NCBI RefSeq assembly: GCF_014779555.2
Contig: NZ_CP094357.1
Span: 4,154,001-4,218,000 of the forward strand
Direction of reading: 5' to 3'
DNA length: 64,000 bases
Source of the DNA: Lysobacter capsici
GTDB taxonomy: Bacteria; Pseudomonadota; Gammaproteobacteria; Xanthomonadales; Xanthomonadaceae
Positions within the stretch are counted from its first letter, which is position 1. Each line of letters starts with the position of its first letter. This document shows, piece by piece, positions 19,840-33,292 of the stretch. Made by a program: the position numbers and the translations under genes. The notes beneath the pieces were generated by a model that saw nothing but the letters and a program-made list of their open reading frames with translations, ran no database searches and had not been told where the DNA came from.

Positions 19840-20583
19840 ATGGAGTATTGGGATCATATCGATCGGGTGATGCGCGCCAACACGATGGACGAGGTGAAAT
19901 CGTTCACCGCGGCGTACACCAAGGCCATCGGCTTCGAGCATCACGGCTACGCGACGAAACTGCGCGAACCGCTGAGCGGCGGCGCCGATTCCCTGTTCTT
20001 CGAGGATTTCGACAGCGACTGGTCCAAGACCTATCCGCGCCTGTTCACGCCGCAGGCCGAGCAGACCGATCCGCGCATCGTGATGTCGCGCGAAGGTTTT
20101 CCGGCGGCGGCGTGGAATTCGCGCGGCCGCACCAACTACGAGCCGCCCGGCGCCTCGTTGGCCCAACGCACGCGCAAGACCCTGATCCAGGCCGGCGAAT
20201 TCGGCCTGCACGGCGGCATCACCGTGCCGAGTTGGTCGCCGTCGACCCATTGGGCCTTCACCACCTTCACCCACAAGGCCGTGCTCGATCCGCGCGAGCT
20301 GATCCCGCTGATCGGCGAGTCGGTGTATTTCGTCAGCTGCATGCATGCCGCGATCGATCGCCTGCTGCGGCGGCCGCGCAGCGCGCCGCGCCTGAGCGAA
20401 CGCGAGTGCGAAGTGCTGCGCTGGTCGGCGGTCGGCAAGACCTCGTGGGAGATCTCGATGATCCTGCGCATCAGCGAGCGCACGGTGAATTTCCATCTGC
20501 AGCAGGTCTCGCGCAAGTTGGGCGTCAAGGGCCGGCGCGCGGCCTGCGCGCGCGCGGTGGCGCTGGGGCTGATCCTGCTGTGA
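19840..20583 (+). CDS. LuxR-family regulator with autoinducer-binding domain (LuxR solo)
   Basis: This 247-residue protein has an N-terminal autoinducer-binding-type domain and a C-terminal GerE-type HTH (about residues 183-245, with [20 protein letters not shown] and [19 protein letters not shown]). Conserved ligand-pocket features are partly kept: W-x3-Y in [14 protein letters not shown], and GGITVP. The D-P pair is spaced three residues further from the Trp than usual. No luxI-type synthase is in the window, so it is a solo. It resembles the LesR-type solos known in Lysobacter, but identity cannot be confirmed here. Confidence 0.88.
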   Translation: MEYWDHIDRVMRANTMDEVKSFTAAYTKAIGFEHHGYATKLREPLSGGADSLFFEDFDSDWSKTYPRLFTPQAEQTDPRIVMSREGFPAAAWNSRGRTNYEPPGASLAQRTRKTLIQAGEFGLHGGITVPSWSPSTHWAFTTFTHKAVLDPRELIPLIGESVYFVSCMHAAIDRLLRRPRSAPRLSERECEVLRWSAVGKTSWEISMILRISERTVNFHLQQVSRKLGVKGRRAACARAVALGLILL

Positions 20584-21310
20584 GTCATCGAGGGCGCGCG
20601 CGATGCGCGGTTGCTCAAGCCGTTCACGAGGCGTTTCGCTCGAATCGCCGCGATCTGGAACAGGAGCGTCGGGCTTGAAAGCCCGCCCACACCAAGCCTC
20701 GCGGCTTCGACGTCTTTTGTGGGCGGGCGCTTCAGCCCCGACGCTTTTCGCTCAGGTCGCCGCGATCCGGAACAAGAGCGCCCGGCCCACGGCTTCCAAC
20801 ATCAACCGCACCGATCGAACTTTGCCGAATCGGTCGTTTCGCCGCCGGTTCGCGCTGGAATGCAGCGCACTCGAGCGGATCGGCCGGCCGATACGACGAA
20901 GGCAAACGTAACGCGTTTCGCCGTACGCCCACGCATTCGCCACCCATCGTTCTGTCCCTTATCGCCCCGTCGCCACCGCGCAGGCATCGAGTATCCGCCT
21001 GTCAGTTCTTACAGGCGCCACGTCGGTGCCGCGCCCGCCCATGCTCAACTTCGCGCCGCGGGATACGTCGAGGCATGCGCGCTTGCGCGAGGGGACTTGC
21101 CGACCGATACCGCGGCAGCAAGTTTTCCCCGGTGCCGGCCCGATACCGACGGTCCGCAAGTCCCAAGGAAGGGCCGGGGCTTTTAATCGCGCGAGGTTTC
21201 AATCGCGCTGCTTTCGACGGCCCCGGTTTGGACGGTGCCGCTTCGACGATGCGGCTTCGACACCACGACCATTGCCTGCACCGTGGCCCGGCGCCGATTA
21301 TCCTGTGGCC
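20584..21310. other. 727-bp gene-poor stretch between luxR and smr
   Basis: No convincing gene is seen. It holds an inverted repeat at 20668-20743, and a loosely repeated phrase TCGCCGCGATC-GGAACA-GAGCG at about 20644 and 20757. The rest is GC-rich without clear structure; open frames here lack good starts and family motifs. The promoter of the smr gene must lie at its 3' end. Confidence 0.6.
20668..20743. repeat. Inverted repeat of a second REP-like family
   Basis: CGTCGGGCTTGAAAGCCCGC-CCACA at 20668-20692 faces TGTGGGCGGGCGCTTCAG-CCCCGACG at 20718-20743. Each arm also folds on itself (GGGCTT-GAAAGCCC). This differs from the GTAG-type REPs elsewhere in the window. Confidence 0.8.
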
Positions 21311-21889
21311 ATGACGCCCCCGCCCGACCGACCCGACGACGACAGCGACGACGCGGCCCTGTTCCGCGCCGCGATCGGCGAGGTCCGCCGCCTGCCCGAT
21401 GCCGCCCTGCCGCCGACCGCGCCCAAGCCGCGGCCACGCGCGCGCATGGCCGAACGCGATGAGGCGCTGGCGCGCGAGGAATTCCGTCACGCCCTCGACG
21501 AGAGCCTGCTCGAAGCCGGCGACGCCCTGAGTTATCGCCGCGACGAACTGCCGCCGCGGGTGTTCGCGCGCCTGCGCCGCGGCGAGATCTCGGCGCAGGA
21601 GGAACTCGACCTGCACGGCAGCCCGGCGCGCGAGGCCGAAGCGTTGCTGCGCGCTTTCCTCAACGACGCGCGCGAACACGGCCTGGGTTGCGTGCGGGTG
21701 ATCCACGGCAAGGGCCGCAACGGCGGCAGCGACTATGTCGACAGCCGCGGTTCGCCGGTGCTCAAGAATCTGGTCGACCGGATGCTGCGCCAGCGCGCGG
21801 ACATCCTCGCCTTCCACTCCGCGCCGCCCGCGCAGGGCGGCACCGGCGCGGTGCTGGTGTTGCTCGCGCCGCCGCAGCGGCGGCGCTGA
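21311..21889 (+). CDS. Smr-domain protein (SmrA-like)
   Basis: This 192-residue protein has an acidic/Arg-rich N-terminal half and a C-terminal Smr (small MutS-related) domain: LDLHGSPAREAEALLRAFL at about 98-116 and VRVIHGKGRN at about 132-141. These LDLH and HGKG motifs form the nuclease site in the family. Smr proteins nick DNA or cleave RNA on stalled or collided ribosomes. Start ATG 21311 was chosen over an upstream in-frame extension that reads through intergenic DNA. Confidence 0.88.
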   Translation: MTPPPDRPDDDSDDAALFRAAIGEVRRLPDAALPPTAPKPRPRARMAERDEALAREEFRHALDESLLEAGDALSYRRDELPPRVFARLRRGEISAQEELDLHGSPAREAEALLRAFLNDAREHGLGCVRVIHGKGRNGGSDYVDSRGSPVLKNLVDRMLRQRADILAFHSAPPAQGGTGAVLVLLAPPQRRR

Positions 21890-21916
21890 GCGGCGCGACG
21901 ATTTGCGCGATCGCGC

Positions 21917-22162
21917 TTATTCGACCTGCTGCGCCACGGCGCGTTCGCGATTGGGCGGATTGATCCACACCACGCCGATGCCGCGGCGACGGGCGATGCG
22001 CTCGACCGTGGCGATGTAGCGATCGTCGCGGCTCATTTCCGAGGATGCCTGCGGCGCGACGCTGGCGGGTTCGACATAGCTGCTGCGGGCCTGGGTGCCG
22101 GCGCAAGCGGCCAACCCCAGAACGGACAACGACAGGACGGCAATACGCGATAGAGCGTTCAT
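21917..22162 (-). CDS. Small predicted lipoprotein
   Basis: This 81-residue protein has a clear signal peptide (MNALSRIAVLSLSVLGLAAC) with lipobox LAAC near residue 20, then a short polar stretch and a C-terminal helix-like part (RDDRYIATVERIARRRGI) ending VVWINPPNRER. The family was not recognised beyond small exported lipoproteins of gammaproteobacteria. It lies downstream of truD on the same strand, separated by a duplicated truD fragment. Confidence 0.75.
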   Translation of the reverse strand: MNALSRIAVLSLSVLGLAACAGTQARSSYVEPASVAPQASSEMSRDDRYIATVERIARRRGIGVVWINPPNRERAVAQQVE

Positions 22163-22350
22163 GACCTGGGCTCCCTGACGTGCATGGAACCCGGTCCCGA
22201 AACCGGAGCCGGGCGGCAGCCGGCCCCTGCCGACTGTTACTTGGCTTATACGCCCGCTGAAATCGTGATCCAGTGCCGGCCGATACCACCCGACGAGCGG
22301 TCGTTTGGCTGCCGGGATTGGGGATTCGGGATTAGAGATTCGGTCATGCG

Positions 22351-22502
22351 TAGGCGTCGGATTCGATGTCGGCCCGTTCGGTCAGGACGAGAGTCGCGTA
22401 GGCGTTAACAGGCAAGGCGACGCCGACTTCCAGCACGTCATCCTCGAGCCAGCGCCACGCCGGCGCGTCCGGACGCAGCCGCAGCGCGCGGCGTTACTGA
22501 CC
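22351..22502 (-). pseudogene. Duplicated fragment of the truD 3' end
   Basis: About 150 bp closely matches the last 150 bp of truD (22548-22700). Both contain GCCAGCGCCACGCCGGCGCG, GACTTCCAGCAC and GCGCGGCGTT in the same order and spacing, with scattered substitutions. The copy lies just downstream of truD in the same orientation, offset by about 200 bp, and both are preceded by GGGATT-rich steps. It has no start and is non-functional. Confidence 0.85.
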
Positions 22503-22546
22503 CGGGCCGGCCATTGAGGGGCTGGGCTTCGGGATTTGCGATTTGG

Positions 22547-23659
22547 CTAGGCGTGGGCACCGGATTCGATCTCGCCCAGCTCGGCCAGCACCACGGTCGC
22601 GTAGGCGCCGGCCGGCAGCGCGAAGCCGACTTCCAGCACATCGTCCTGAAGCCAGCGCCACGCCGGCGCGTCCGGGCGCAGCCGCAACGCGCGGCGTTCC
22701 TGATCCAGGCCGGCCATTTCCAGGCCCGCGCGCAGCGCCGCGGCCTGTTCGCCCTGCAGGGCCGACAGCTCCAGTTCGCGCACTTCGTCCTGGCTGCGCA
22801 GCTCGCCGCGGCCCCACAACGGGCCGCTGGGATGCAGGTCGAATTCGGCCAGGCGCTGGACCAGGGTGTCGTTCCACGGCTCCGGCCCGAACACGCTGCG
22901 GCTGCCGGCCAGCGCCCAGACCTCGCCCGCCAGCGGCGCTCCCTCGCGCAGACCGCTCCAGCTGCGGTCGTTGACGCGCGCGGCGAGCACCCGATTGAAC
23001 AATTCCGAACGCGCCGCCGACAGCAGCATGCTGCGCTGCTCGCGGCCCATGCGGCGGCCGGCGAACATCGCCAGCGCATTGGCGACGTTGTCGCCGCCGC
23101 GGCCGAAGCGTTGTTCGCCGAAATAGTTGGGCACGCCGTGCGCGGCGATCCGCGCCAGCCGCGCTTCGATCGCCGCGCGCTCGCCTTCGACGTTGCGCAG
23201 GGTCAACACGAAGCGATTGCCGGCCAACGCGCCACGCGGCAGTTTCTTGGCGTGCCACTGGTGTTCGAGCACGCGCAGGTCGTCGCTTTCCAGCAAGGCC
23301 AGATCGGGCGCGACGCGCTTGGGCAGATGCACGCTGAAACGCTGCACGGTGACCGCGTGGCGATCCTTCATCCCGGCATAGCCGATGCCGACCTCGCCGA
23401 TGCCGGCCCAGGCCGCCAGCCGCTTGGCCGCGAACGCGGTGTTCATGCCGCGCTTCTCGATGGTCAGCAGCAGATGCTCGCCGCTGCCGCTGGCGGCGAA
23501 ACCGGGCAGTTCCTCGACCCGGAAATCCTCGGGCGCATTGCGGATGCGCGCGCGCAGCGCGGGCGCGCCGTGGGCGCGCGGCAGACTGTGATCGGGCGCG
23601 GACGCCACTGCCGTGTCGGTGGTCGAAGGGTCGTGCGAGGTCTGGTCAGGGGAATTCAA
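22547..23659 (-). CDS. truD: tRNA pseudouridine(13) synthase TruD
   Basis: This 370-residue enzyme converts U13 of tRNA-Glu to pseudouridine. The key motif [18 protein letters not shown] carries the catalytic Asp. Other family blocks are [40 protein letters not shown] and RSELFNRVL. The first 27 residues are an Asn/Ser/Thr-rich extension. It follows ispF by 63 bp. Its 3' end has been duplicated just downstream. Confidence 0.96.
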   Translation of the reverse strand: MNSPDQTSHDPSTTDTAVASAPDHSLPRAHGAPALRARIRNAPEDFRVEELPGFAASGSGEHLLLTIEKRGMNTAFAAKRLAAWAGIGEVGIGYAGMKDRHAVTVQRFSVHLPKRVAPDLALLESDDLRVLEHQWHAKKLPRGALAGNRFVLTLRNVEGERAAIEARLARIAAHGVPNYFGEQRFGRGGDNVANALAMFAGRRMGREQRSMLLSAARSELFNRVLAARVNDRSWSGLREGAPLAGEVWALAGSRSVFGPEPWNDTLVQRLAEFDLHPSGPLWGRGELRSQDEVRELELSALQGEQAAALRAGLEMAGLDQERRALRLRPDAPAWRWLQDDVLEVGFALPAGAYATVVLAELGEIESGAHA

Positions 23660-23722
23660 TTCGTGCCGATCCGTGAAGAGGTGTTGCGGTGAAGTGGCGT
23701 GATCGGGCGGGACGCGGCGCGC

Positions 23723-24196
23723 TCAGGCGCGCAGCAGCAGGCACACCGCCATCGCGGCGATGCCTTCGCGGCGGCCGGTGAATCCCAGTTGTTCCGAGGT
23801 GGTGGCCTTGACGCTGATGGCATCGACCTCGACGCCCAGATCGGCCGCGATCGCCTCGCGCATCGCCAGCGCATGCGGGCCGACCTTCGGCCGCTCGCAG
23901 ACCACGGTGATGTCGGCGTTGCCGAGGCGGTAGCCGCGTTCGCCGATCAGGCTGTTGCAGTGGCGCAGGAAGGTGCGGCTGTCGGCGCCGCGCCAGCGTT
24001 CGTCGCTGGGCGGAAAGTGCTGGCCGATGTCGCCGAGCGCCAGCGCGCCGAGCATCGCGTCGCACAGTGCGTGCAGGACGACGTCGCCGTCGGAATGCGC
24101 GAGCACGCCGCGGTCGTGCGGCACCCGCACGCCGCCGAGCATGACGTGGTCGCCGTCGCCGAATGCGTGGACGTCGTAGCCTTGGCCTATGCGCAT
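23723..24196 (-). CDS. ispF: 2-C-methyl-D-erythritol 2,4-cyclodiphosphate synthase
   Basis: This 157-residue enzyme catalyses the fifth step of the MEP isoprenoid pathway. Zinc ligands lie in GYDVHAFG (Asp and His) and [14 protein letters not shown] (His). It ends with [18 protein letters not shown], the conserved CDP-binding region. Trimer-forming length is normal. Unlike in many gammaproteobacteria it does not overlap ispD: 376 bp of simple and inverted repeats separate them. Confidence 0.97.
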   Translation of the reverse strand: MRIGQGYDVHAFGDGDHVMLGGVRVPHDRGVLAHSDGDVVLHALCDAMLGALALGDIGQHFPPSDERWRGADSRTFLRHCNSLIGERGYRLGNADITVVCERPKVGPHALAMREAIAADLGVEVDAISVKATTSEQLGFTGRREGIAAMAVCLLLRA

Positions 24197-24217
24197 GGGG
24201 TGGGGTCTCTGGGGGTG

Positions 24218-24284
24218 GGAACGGGGAACGGGGAACGGGGAACGGGGAATCGGGAATCGGGAATCGGGAATCGGGAATCGGGAA
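24218..24284. repeat. GGGAACG/GGGAATC heptamer run
   Basis: Nine or so consecutive heptamers, first GGGAACG then GGGAATC, lie 22 bp upstream of the ispF start. Copy number could vary by slippage. The position is within the ispF leader. Confidence 0.9.
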
Positions 24285-24300
24285 CAGCGTACTTACCTAT

Positions 24301-24385
24301 CGTCATTCCCGCGAAGGCGGGAATCCAGTGACTTTCGTGCGAGAACGTTTGAAGTCACTGGATTCCCGCCTTCGCGGGAATGACG
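24301..24385. repeat. Inverted repeat with CGTCATTCCCGCGAAGGCGG arms
   Basis: A 32-bp arm (24301-24332) and its near-perfect inverse (24354-24385), separated by 21 bp, form a dispersed element type common in proteobacterial intergenic DNA. A third degenerate half copy (CCGCGGGAATGACGAACTGG) follows near 24451-24470. Confidence 0.88.
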
Positions 24386-24572
24386 AACTGGAAAGATCAT
24401 GCTGAAGTCTCTGGATGTTCAGCTCCGCCGAAGAAAAGCGAAGCCCGCTTCCGCGGGAATGACGAACTGGTTGGAACACTGAAGTCTTCGTCTACGAAAA
24501 AGGCAACGGCGCAGCACTCGACACTGATCGATCCGCAACCAACTGATCGATCGGCAACCAAAGTACCGCCAA

Positions 24573-25259
24573 TCAATCCCGCCCCGCCCTCAACAAAAAC
24601 TCCGCCAGCACCAGATCCGCCGGCGTCGTCACCTTCAAATTATCCTCGCGTCCCTCGACCAACAGCGGCTTCGCGCCGACGCGCTCCATCGCCGAGGCTT
24701 CGTCGGTCACGATCACGCCCTGCGCCGCCGCGTCGCTCAGCGCCGCGGTCAGCGCGCCGCGCGCGAACGCCTGCGGGGTGAACGCGCGCCATAGGCCGTC
24801 GCGCGGTTCGGTCCTCGCGATGCGGCCGGCCTCGGCGCGCTTGAGGGTGTCGCGCACCGGCGCGCCGAGGATCGCGCCGTCGGCGCCGGACTCGGCCGCG
24901 GCGATCAGCCGATCGATGTCGTCGCCGCGCAGGTTGGGCCGCGCCGCGTCGTGCACCAGCACCAGCGCGTGCTCGCCGACCTGCGCCGGCAAGGCGTGCA
25001 AGGCGGCCAGCACCGAGTCGGCGCGTTCGCCGCCGCCGACGCAGCGCAGCACCGGTTTGCCGCACAGTTCGGTCCAGCCCGGCCAGCGCTCGTCCTCGGC
25101 CGACAACGCGACCATCGCCCCGGCGATGCGCGGATGCGACAGCAACGCGCTCAGCGCGTGTTCGATCAGCGGCTTGCCGGCCGCCTGCAGGTATTGCTTC
25201 GGGGTTGGCCCGCCGAAGCGCCGGCCGCTGCCGGCGGCGGGAATCACGGCCCAGATCAT
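24573..25259 (-). CDS. ispD: 2-C-methyl-D-erythritol 4-phosphate cytidylyltransferase
   Basis: This 228-residue enzyme makes CDP-ME from MEP and CTP, third step of the MEP pathway. The N-terminal CTP-binding loop is IPAAGSGRRFGGPTPKQYL, followed by VHDAARPNLR, the RTEPRDGLWRAFTPQAF segment and VTDEASAMER. The last block EDNLKVTTPADLVLAE is the conserved end. It lies between ftsB and ispF. Confidence 0.97.
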   Translation of the reverse strand: MIWAVIPAAGSGRRFGGPTPKQYLQAAGKPLIEHALSALLSHPRIAGAMVALSAEDERWPGWTELCGKPVLRCVGGGERADSVLAALHALPAQVGEHALVLVHDAARPNLRGDDIDRLIAAAESGADGAILGAPVRDTLKRAEAGRIARTEPRDGLWRAFTPQAFARGALTAALSDAAAQGVIVTDEASAMERVGAKPLLVEGREDNLKVTTPADLVLAEFLLRAGRD

Positions 25260-25334
25260 GCGGCGCTCCAGAAGATCATGCGCGGTGCGCCTCGACCGGA
25301 CCGGCTCGCCTGCGCGCGGGCGATGCCGATCGGA

Positions 25335-25811
25335 TCAATGCGCGGGAGCCGGCGCGGGGTGAGGTTCGGGCGCGGCCGGCGGCAGTTCGGTCGGCGGCTC
25401 ATCGACCTGCTCTTCCAGGCCCGGCTCGGCGTCGGCATCCGGCGACTCCTGCACCGCGCCGTTCTGCACCGCGCTGACCGCCGCCGCCGCGTTGGGACCG
25501 GGCGCCGATGGCCGCGCTTCGACCACGCGATAGAAGGTCTCGCCCGGTTTGATCATGCCCAGCTCGCTGCGCGCGCGTTCCTCGACCGCGGCTTCGCCGG
25601 ACTTGAGGTCCTCGACTTCGGCCGCGAGCGCATCGTTGCGCTGCTGCAATCCCTGGTTTTCGCGGACTTGGCCGTCGACCTGGGCCTGCAACGCCGACAC
25701 GCCGCCGCCGTTGCCGCTGGCCCACCACAGCCGGTACTGCAGAAAGGCGAGCAGGGCCAGCAGCGCCAGTACCAGCACGCCCAGCCAGCCCCTGCCCGTC
25801 TTCTCCGTCAT
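25335..25811 (-). CDS. ftsB: Cell division protein FtsB with long C-terminal tail
   Basis: This 158-residue protein has one membrane segment (about residues 8-24), then a coiled coil (GGVSALQAQVDGQVRENQGL onward) and the FtsB-type end RARSELGMIKPGETFYRVV. FtsB bridges FtsL and FtsQ in the divisome. Typical FtsB stops near 100 residues; this one adds about 55 Ala/Pro/Glu-rich residues, probably disordered and periplasmic. The order eno-ftsB-ispD is widely conserved. Start MTEKTGRGW was preferred to an upstream extension overlapping enolase. Confidence 0.93.
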   Translation of the reverse strand: MTEKTGRGWLGVLVLALLALLAFLQYRLWWASGNGGGVSALQAQVDGQVRENQGLQQRNDALAAEVEDLKSGEAAVEERARSELGMIKPGETFYRVVEARPSAPGPNAAAAVSAVQNGAVQESPDADAEPGLEEQVDEPPTELPPAAPEPHPAPAPAH

Positions 25812-25831
25812 CGTGGCGGACCCGGCCGCGC

Positions 25832-28487
<2,656 letters not shown>

Positions 28488-28527
28488 GGTGTGTTTCCAA
28501 TTGGACAGGACCCGGTCAACAGGCCGG

Positions 28528-30581
<2,054 letters not shown>

Positions 30582-30699
30582 TCATGGATTCGACCGTATT
30601 TTTCTCGCCAGGCCCCGACCCGGTGGCCCAGCTGTCGCGCCCCTCCATTCGTCCCATCCAAGCGGCGGAAGCGGCCCGATCAGGCCAGGGCCGGTGGCG

Positions 30700-31329
30700 T
30701 CAACGAGCCGGGACTTGGATCTGGACCCAGCGCACCGGCAGTTCGGGATGCGCCGCGACCAGCCGCTCGATCGCGGCGGAGGCATCGCCGCACTGCGCGC
30801 AATCGGGTGTCAGGAACTGCAAAAACAGCAGACCTCCGGGCGGCCCGCGCATGGGCTCGGCGTGCGGAAGCAGTCGGCCTATTTCGCATTGTCCCAGCCA
30901 TGGAACTCGGTAAAACTGCCGATCGACCACCTCGCCCCAATACGCCTCATCGCGCAGGCGCTCGAAGGTGGGATCGGCCGACCACCACGTATTTCCCGCA
31001 TCCGGCCCGGTAATGTGCTCGCCACGGGCTCCGAAAATATACACAGGCGGTACCGGCAGATCCTCTTCGGGCAGTAACGACGCCACCAGCCTGACAGCGC
31101 GTCCCGGGGCGCCCGGACCATGCGTCGCGGGACCGGCCGTATCCAAGGCGGCCGGGGTCGTCGGATCGCCAGGAACACCTGAGCAATCGGCCAGCCAGTC
31201 CTTGGCCTCAGCCTTCGGGTTCGACGCGCAGGCCGCCAACACACATAAGGCCCCGGCGATCGCCACGGCACGCCGGACACTCGCGAATCGACCTTCCCAA
31301 ACGGTTTTTCGCATCGGCTTAATCCTCAC
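30700..31329 (-). CDS. Predicted lipoprotein
   Basis: This 209-residue protein has a basic N-terminus and a lipobox (GALCVLAACAS) near residue 34, followed by a Pro/Asp-rich region, VPPVYIFGARGEHITG, and a C-terminal domain with FLTPDCAQCGDASAAIERL. The CAQC pattern resembles a thioredoxin-like C-x-x-C motif and the strands around it (LLFLQF before, WVQIQV after) fit that fold loosely, but this is an inference. It may start at the second Met (MRKTVWEG). Its start overlaps the upstream DUF488 gene by about 11 bp. Confidence 0.65.
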   Translation of the reverse strand: MRIKPMRKTVWEGRFASVRRAVAIAGALCVLAACASNPKAEAKDWLADCSGVPGDPTTPAALDTAGPATHGPGAPGRAVRLVASLLPEEDLPVPPVYIFGARGEHITGPDAGNTWWSADPTFERLRDEAYWGEVVDRQFYRVPWLGQCEIGRLLPHAEPMRGPPGGLLFLQFLTPDCAQCGDASAAIERLVAAHPELPVRWVQIQVPAR

Positions 31330-31723
31330 TTGCGCAGGTCGCGAATTTCGCGCCCTTGCCCCTGAGCAACTCGCGCAGAATCGAACGATGGCAATGCGAT
31401 TCGTCCTCGCAGTAGCAACCGACCGAGAAATCGCTGTGATGCGACAACTTCGCCAGCAATTCGATCGCGTGACTGGCGTCCGGCGCGGCCATCTCCGCCT
31501 TGTACTTGCGCACGAACGCGTTCCACTGCGCCGGCGTCCGCGCGGCCTGGGCCTGTTTCATGGTTTCCAGGCTGGGGGCGAGGTTCGGGAACCACACGTC
31601 GTACCAGTCCCGTGAGGCGAACTCGGCCTTCGGCACGCCCCGCGGCGGCCGGCGCACGGTGCCGATGCGGGTGCCTTCACTGGCTGCCCGCGAGGTGCCG
31701 AGTCTGACGATGCGGATAGCCAT
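31319..31723 (-). CDS. DUF488 family protein
   Basis: This 134-residue protein has the DUF488 layout: RDWYDVWFPNLAPS in the middle and VGCYCEDESHCHRSIL near the end, with the conserved C-x-C, E and HR. The family is of unknown function, although the C-terminal cysteine cluster has prompted suggestions of metal or nucleotide binding. It follows a small membrane protein gene and overlaps the lipoprotein gene slightly. Confidence 0.85.
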   Translation of the reverse strand: MAIRIVRLGTSRAASEGTRIGTVRRPPRGVPKAEFASRDWYDVWFPNLAPSLETMKQAQAARTPAQWNAFVRKYKAEMAAPDASHAIELLAKLSHHSDFSVGCYCEDESHCHRSILRELLRGKGAKFATCASED

Positions 31724-31735
31724 CGATACCGTCCC

Positions 31736-32161
31736 CTATGCCGCCCGAGCCTGGATGTCGGCGCGAGCAGCTGGCCACAACTGCCGCGCCCAACGATAGC
31801 CGAGCACGATGCCCCCGGCCAGGGCGGCGCTGGAGATCACTATCTGCAACAGACGTTCGGCCACCCCGTCCATATAGGTTTCTTGACCCAGCTTTATTTC
31901 GGACCATTGGTCGAGGCTGATGAAAACGGCCCACAACGCCCAGAACAGCAACAAGGCGGGCAGCAGGATATATCGGCGCGCGGCCAGCCCGCAGACCGCG
32001 CCGGTGATGCCCACGATGCAGAAGAACAGCAGCATCGAACCGAAGCCCTGCTGATCGAACTCGTCGCTCATCGGCAGAAACCGCAGCGCGCAGAACAGTC
32101 CGACGATCTGCAGACACAGGCCGACGACGACGCGCATCGCCGCGAACAGCATCCGTTTCAT
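31736..32161 (-). CDS. Predicted four-helix membrane protein
   Basis: This 141-residue protein is mostly hydrophobic, with four predicted membrane segments (about 5-24, 38-55, 58-79 and 103-123), and ends in an Ala/Arg-rich tail. Start ATG 32161 was chosen because the longer version adds an unlikely hydrophilic leader. No family was recognised. It precedes DUF488 by 12 bp on the same strand. Confidence 0.6.
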   Translation of the reverse strand: MKRMLFAAMRVVVGLCLQIVGLFCALRFLPMSDEFDQQGFGSMLLFFCIVGITGAVCGLAARRYILLPALLLFWALWAVFISLDQWSEIKLGQETYMDGVAERLLQIVISSAALAGGIVLGYRWARQLWPAARADIQARAA

Positions 32162-32369
32162 GCATCGCTCCCCGAGCAGGCCCCGCCATCGCAGCAGGCT
32201 GCCGCGATAGTAGGCCGCCCCCATCGCCACGGCGCGTGGACCGGCAATCCGCAGCAGAAGTAGCGCATGACGCTACCGCGAGCCGCGGCATCGGCTACCG
32301 CCGTCCGACCGCTATGTCCCGGCGGACCATGGCTTGCGTACGCGCGACGGCAAGGGCGAACGACAGACA

Positions 32370-32396
32370 CGAAAAAGCCCCGGCGAACCGGGGCTC
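32370..32396 (-). terminator. Intrinsic terminator
   Basis: The stem AGCCCCGG, loop CGAA and CCGGGGCT is followed on the minus strand by TTTTT. It lies just after the stop of the Lys-rich secreted peptide gene and isolates it from the downstream membrane protein gene. Confidence 0.88.
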
Positions 32397-32427
32397 TTGC
32401 TCATCGCGTGCGAATCAGGCGACGGAC

Positions 32428-32652
32428 TTACTTATCGCCTTCTTCTTCAGGCTCCACGCCGCGATCGCCGGACTTCTTCTTCTCGGCATCGGCCTTCTTC
32501 TTGGCTTCGGCCTTCTTCGCGTCCTCGGCCTTCTTGGCGTCTTCGGCCTTCTTGTCGGCCTGCGGGTCCTGCTGGGCGAACGCGGCGGGCGCGATCAGCA
32601 CGGTCAGGGCGGCGGCGATGACGGCGGGCAGCAACAGCGAACGAATCTTCAT
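32428..32652 (-). CDS. Small secreted Lys/Ala/Glu-rich peptide
   Basis: This 74-residue protein has a clear signal peptide (LLLPAVIAAALTVLIAPAAFA) cleaved near residue 26, then about 48 residues of almost pure Lys, Ala, Asp and Glu with the repeat KKAEDA, ending EPEEEGDK. The mature part would form a charged, probably helical or disordered polymer-like peptide. It has its own terminator. No family assigned; low-complexity peptides of this kind are easy to mispredict, but signal peptide and terminator support a gene. Confidence 0.7.
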   Translation of the reverse strand: MKIRSLLLPAVIAAALTVLIAPAAFAQQDPQADKKAEDAKKAEDAKKAEAKKKADAEKKKSGDRGVEPEEEGDK

Positions 32653-32881
32653 GGTGAACTCCTGACAAGTGAAACCGGCGCCGGGCCGGCGCGGGACGCG
32701 CCTGGCCCGTTGCAGGGCGGTCGGGGCGTGCAACGCATGCATCGACGCCGCGAACCCTAGCCCCGCCACCCTCGCTGAGGCCTGAACGGGGGTCCGGTCG
32801 GCCGGGGCGTCGCGGACCCGTACCGATATAAGGCTGGGTGCGCGCGAGTTCAACGATACCGGCGCCGCCAACCGCCATGCC

Positions 32882-33292
32882 TCAATAGCGCGCGCTGAAC
32901 ATCCCCGTTACCGACTGCATCGCCGTGCGCCAGCGCCCCAGCAGAGCCTCGTCGGCCTGATCGTCGTATTCGCGCACGGCCAGCAGCAGGCTGTTGATCC
33001 AGTACGGATACAGGCCCGGCGCGACCGGGGTGCGGCCGCGCCGGCAGTGCGCATCGGCCATTTCCTCGCAGGTCCGCCGCACCACCGCGCTGCCGGCGGC
33101 GTGGAAGATCGCCACGCTGATGCCGCGGCGCAGCGCCAGCCGCTGCTTCTGGAAATCGGTGCGTTCGAACAGCGGCGCCACGTCCGGGTGGCTGGCCATG
33201 AAAATCTCGTAGAACCGTTCGATGAAGCCCTTGCGGACCAGACAGCGTCCATAGCTTTGCTGCAAATCGTCGTAGGAATCCTGGACCGACAC
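32882..33292 (-). CDS. Single-domain globin-like protein
   Basis: This 136-residue protein matches the globin fold of sensor- and protoglobin-like proteins: SYGRCLVRKGFIERFYEIF (A/B helices), HPDVAPLFERTDFQKQ (CD region), HCRRG with His82 as the likely proximal haem ligand, and PYWINSLLLAVREYD (G helix). A role in oxygen or nitric oxide binding is inferred from the fold only. No output domain is fused to it. It is divergent from parE. Confidence 0.8.
   Translation of the reverse strand: MSVQDSYDDLQQSYGRCLVRKGFIERFYEIFMASHPDVAPLFERTDFQKQRLALRRGISVAIFHAAGSAVVRRTCEEMADAHCRRGRTPVAPGLYPYWINSLLLAVREYDDQADEALLGRWRTAMQSVTGMFSARY

Noticed and set aside
20584-21310. A gene between luxR and smr
   Set aside because: Frames up to 191 codons exist but begin within inverted repeats and show no domain features.
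22438-23258. Minus-strand frames overlapping truD and its duplicated fragment
   Set aside because: They are alternate frames of truD with low-complexity Ala/Arg-rich content.
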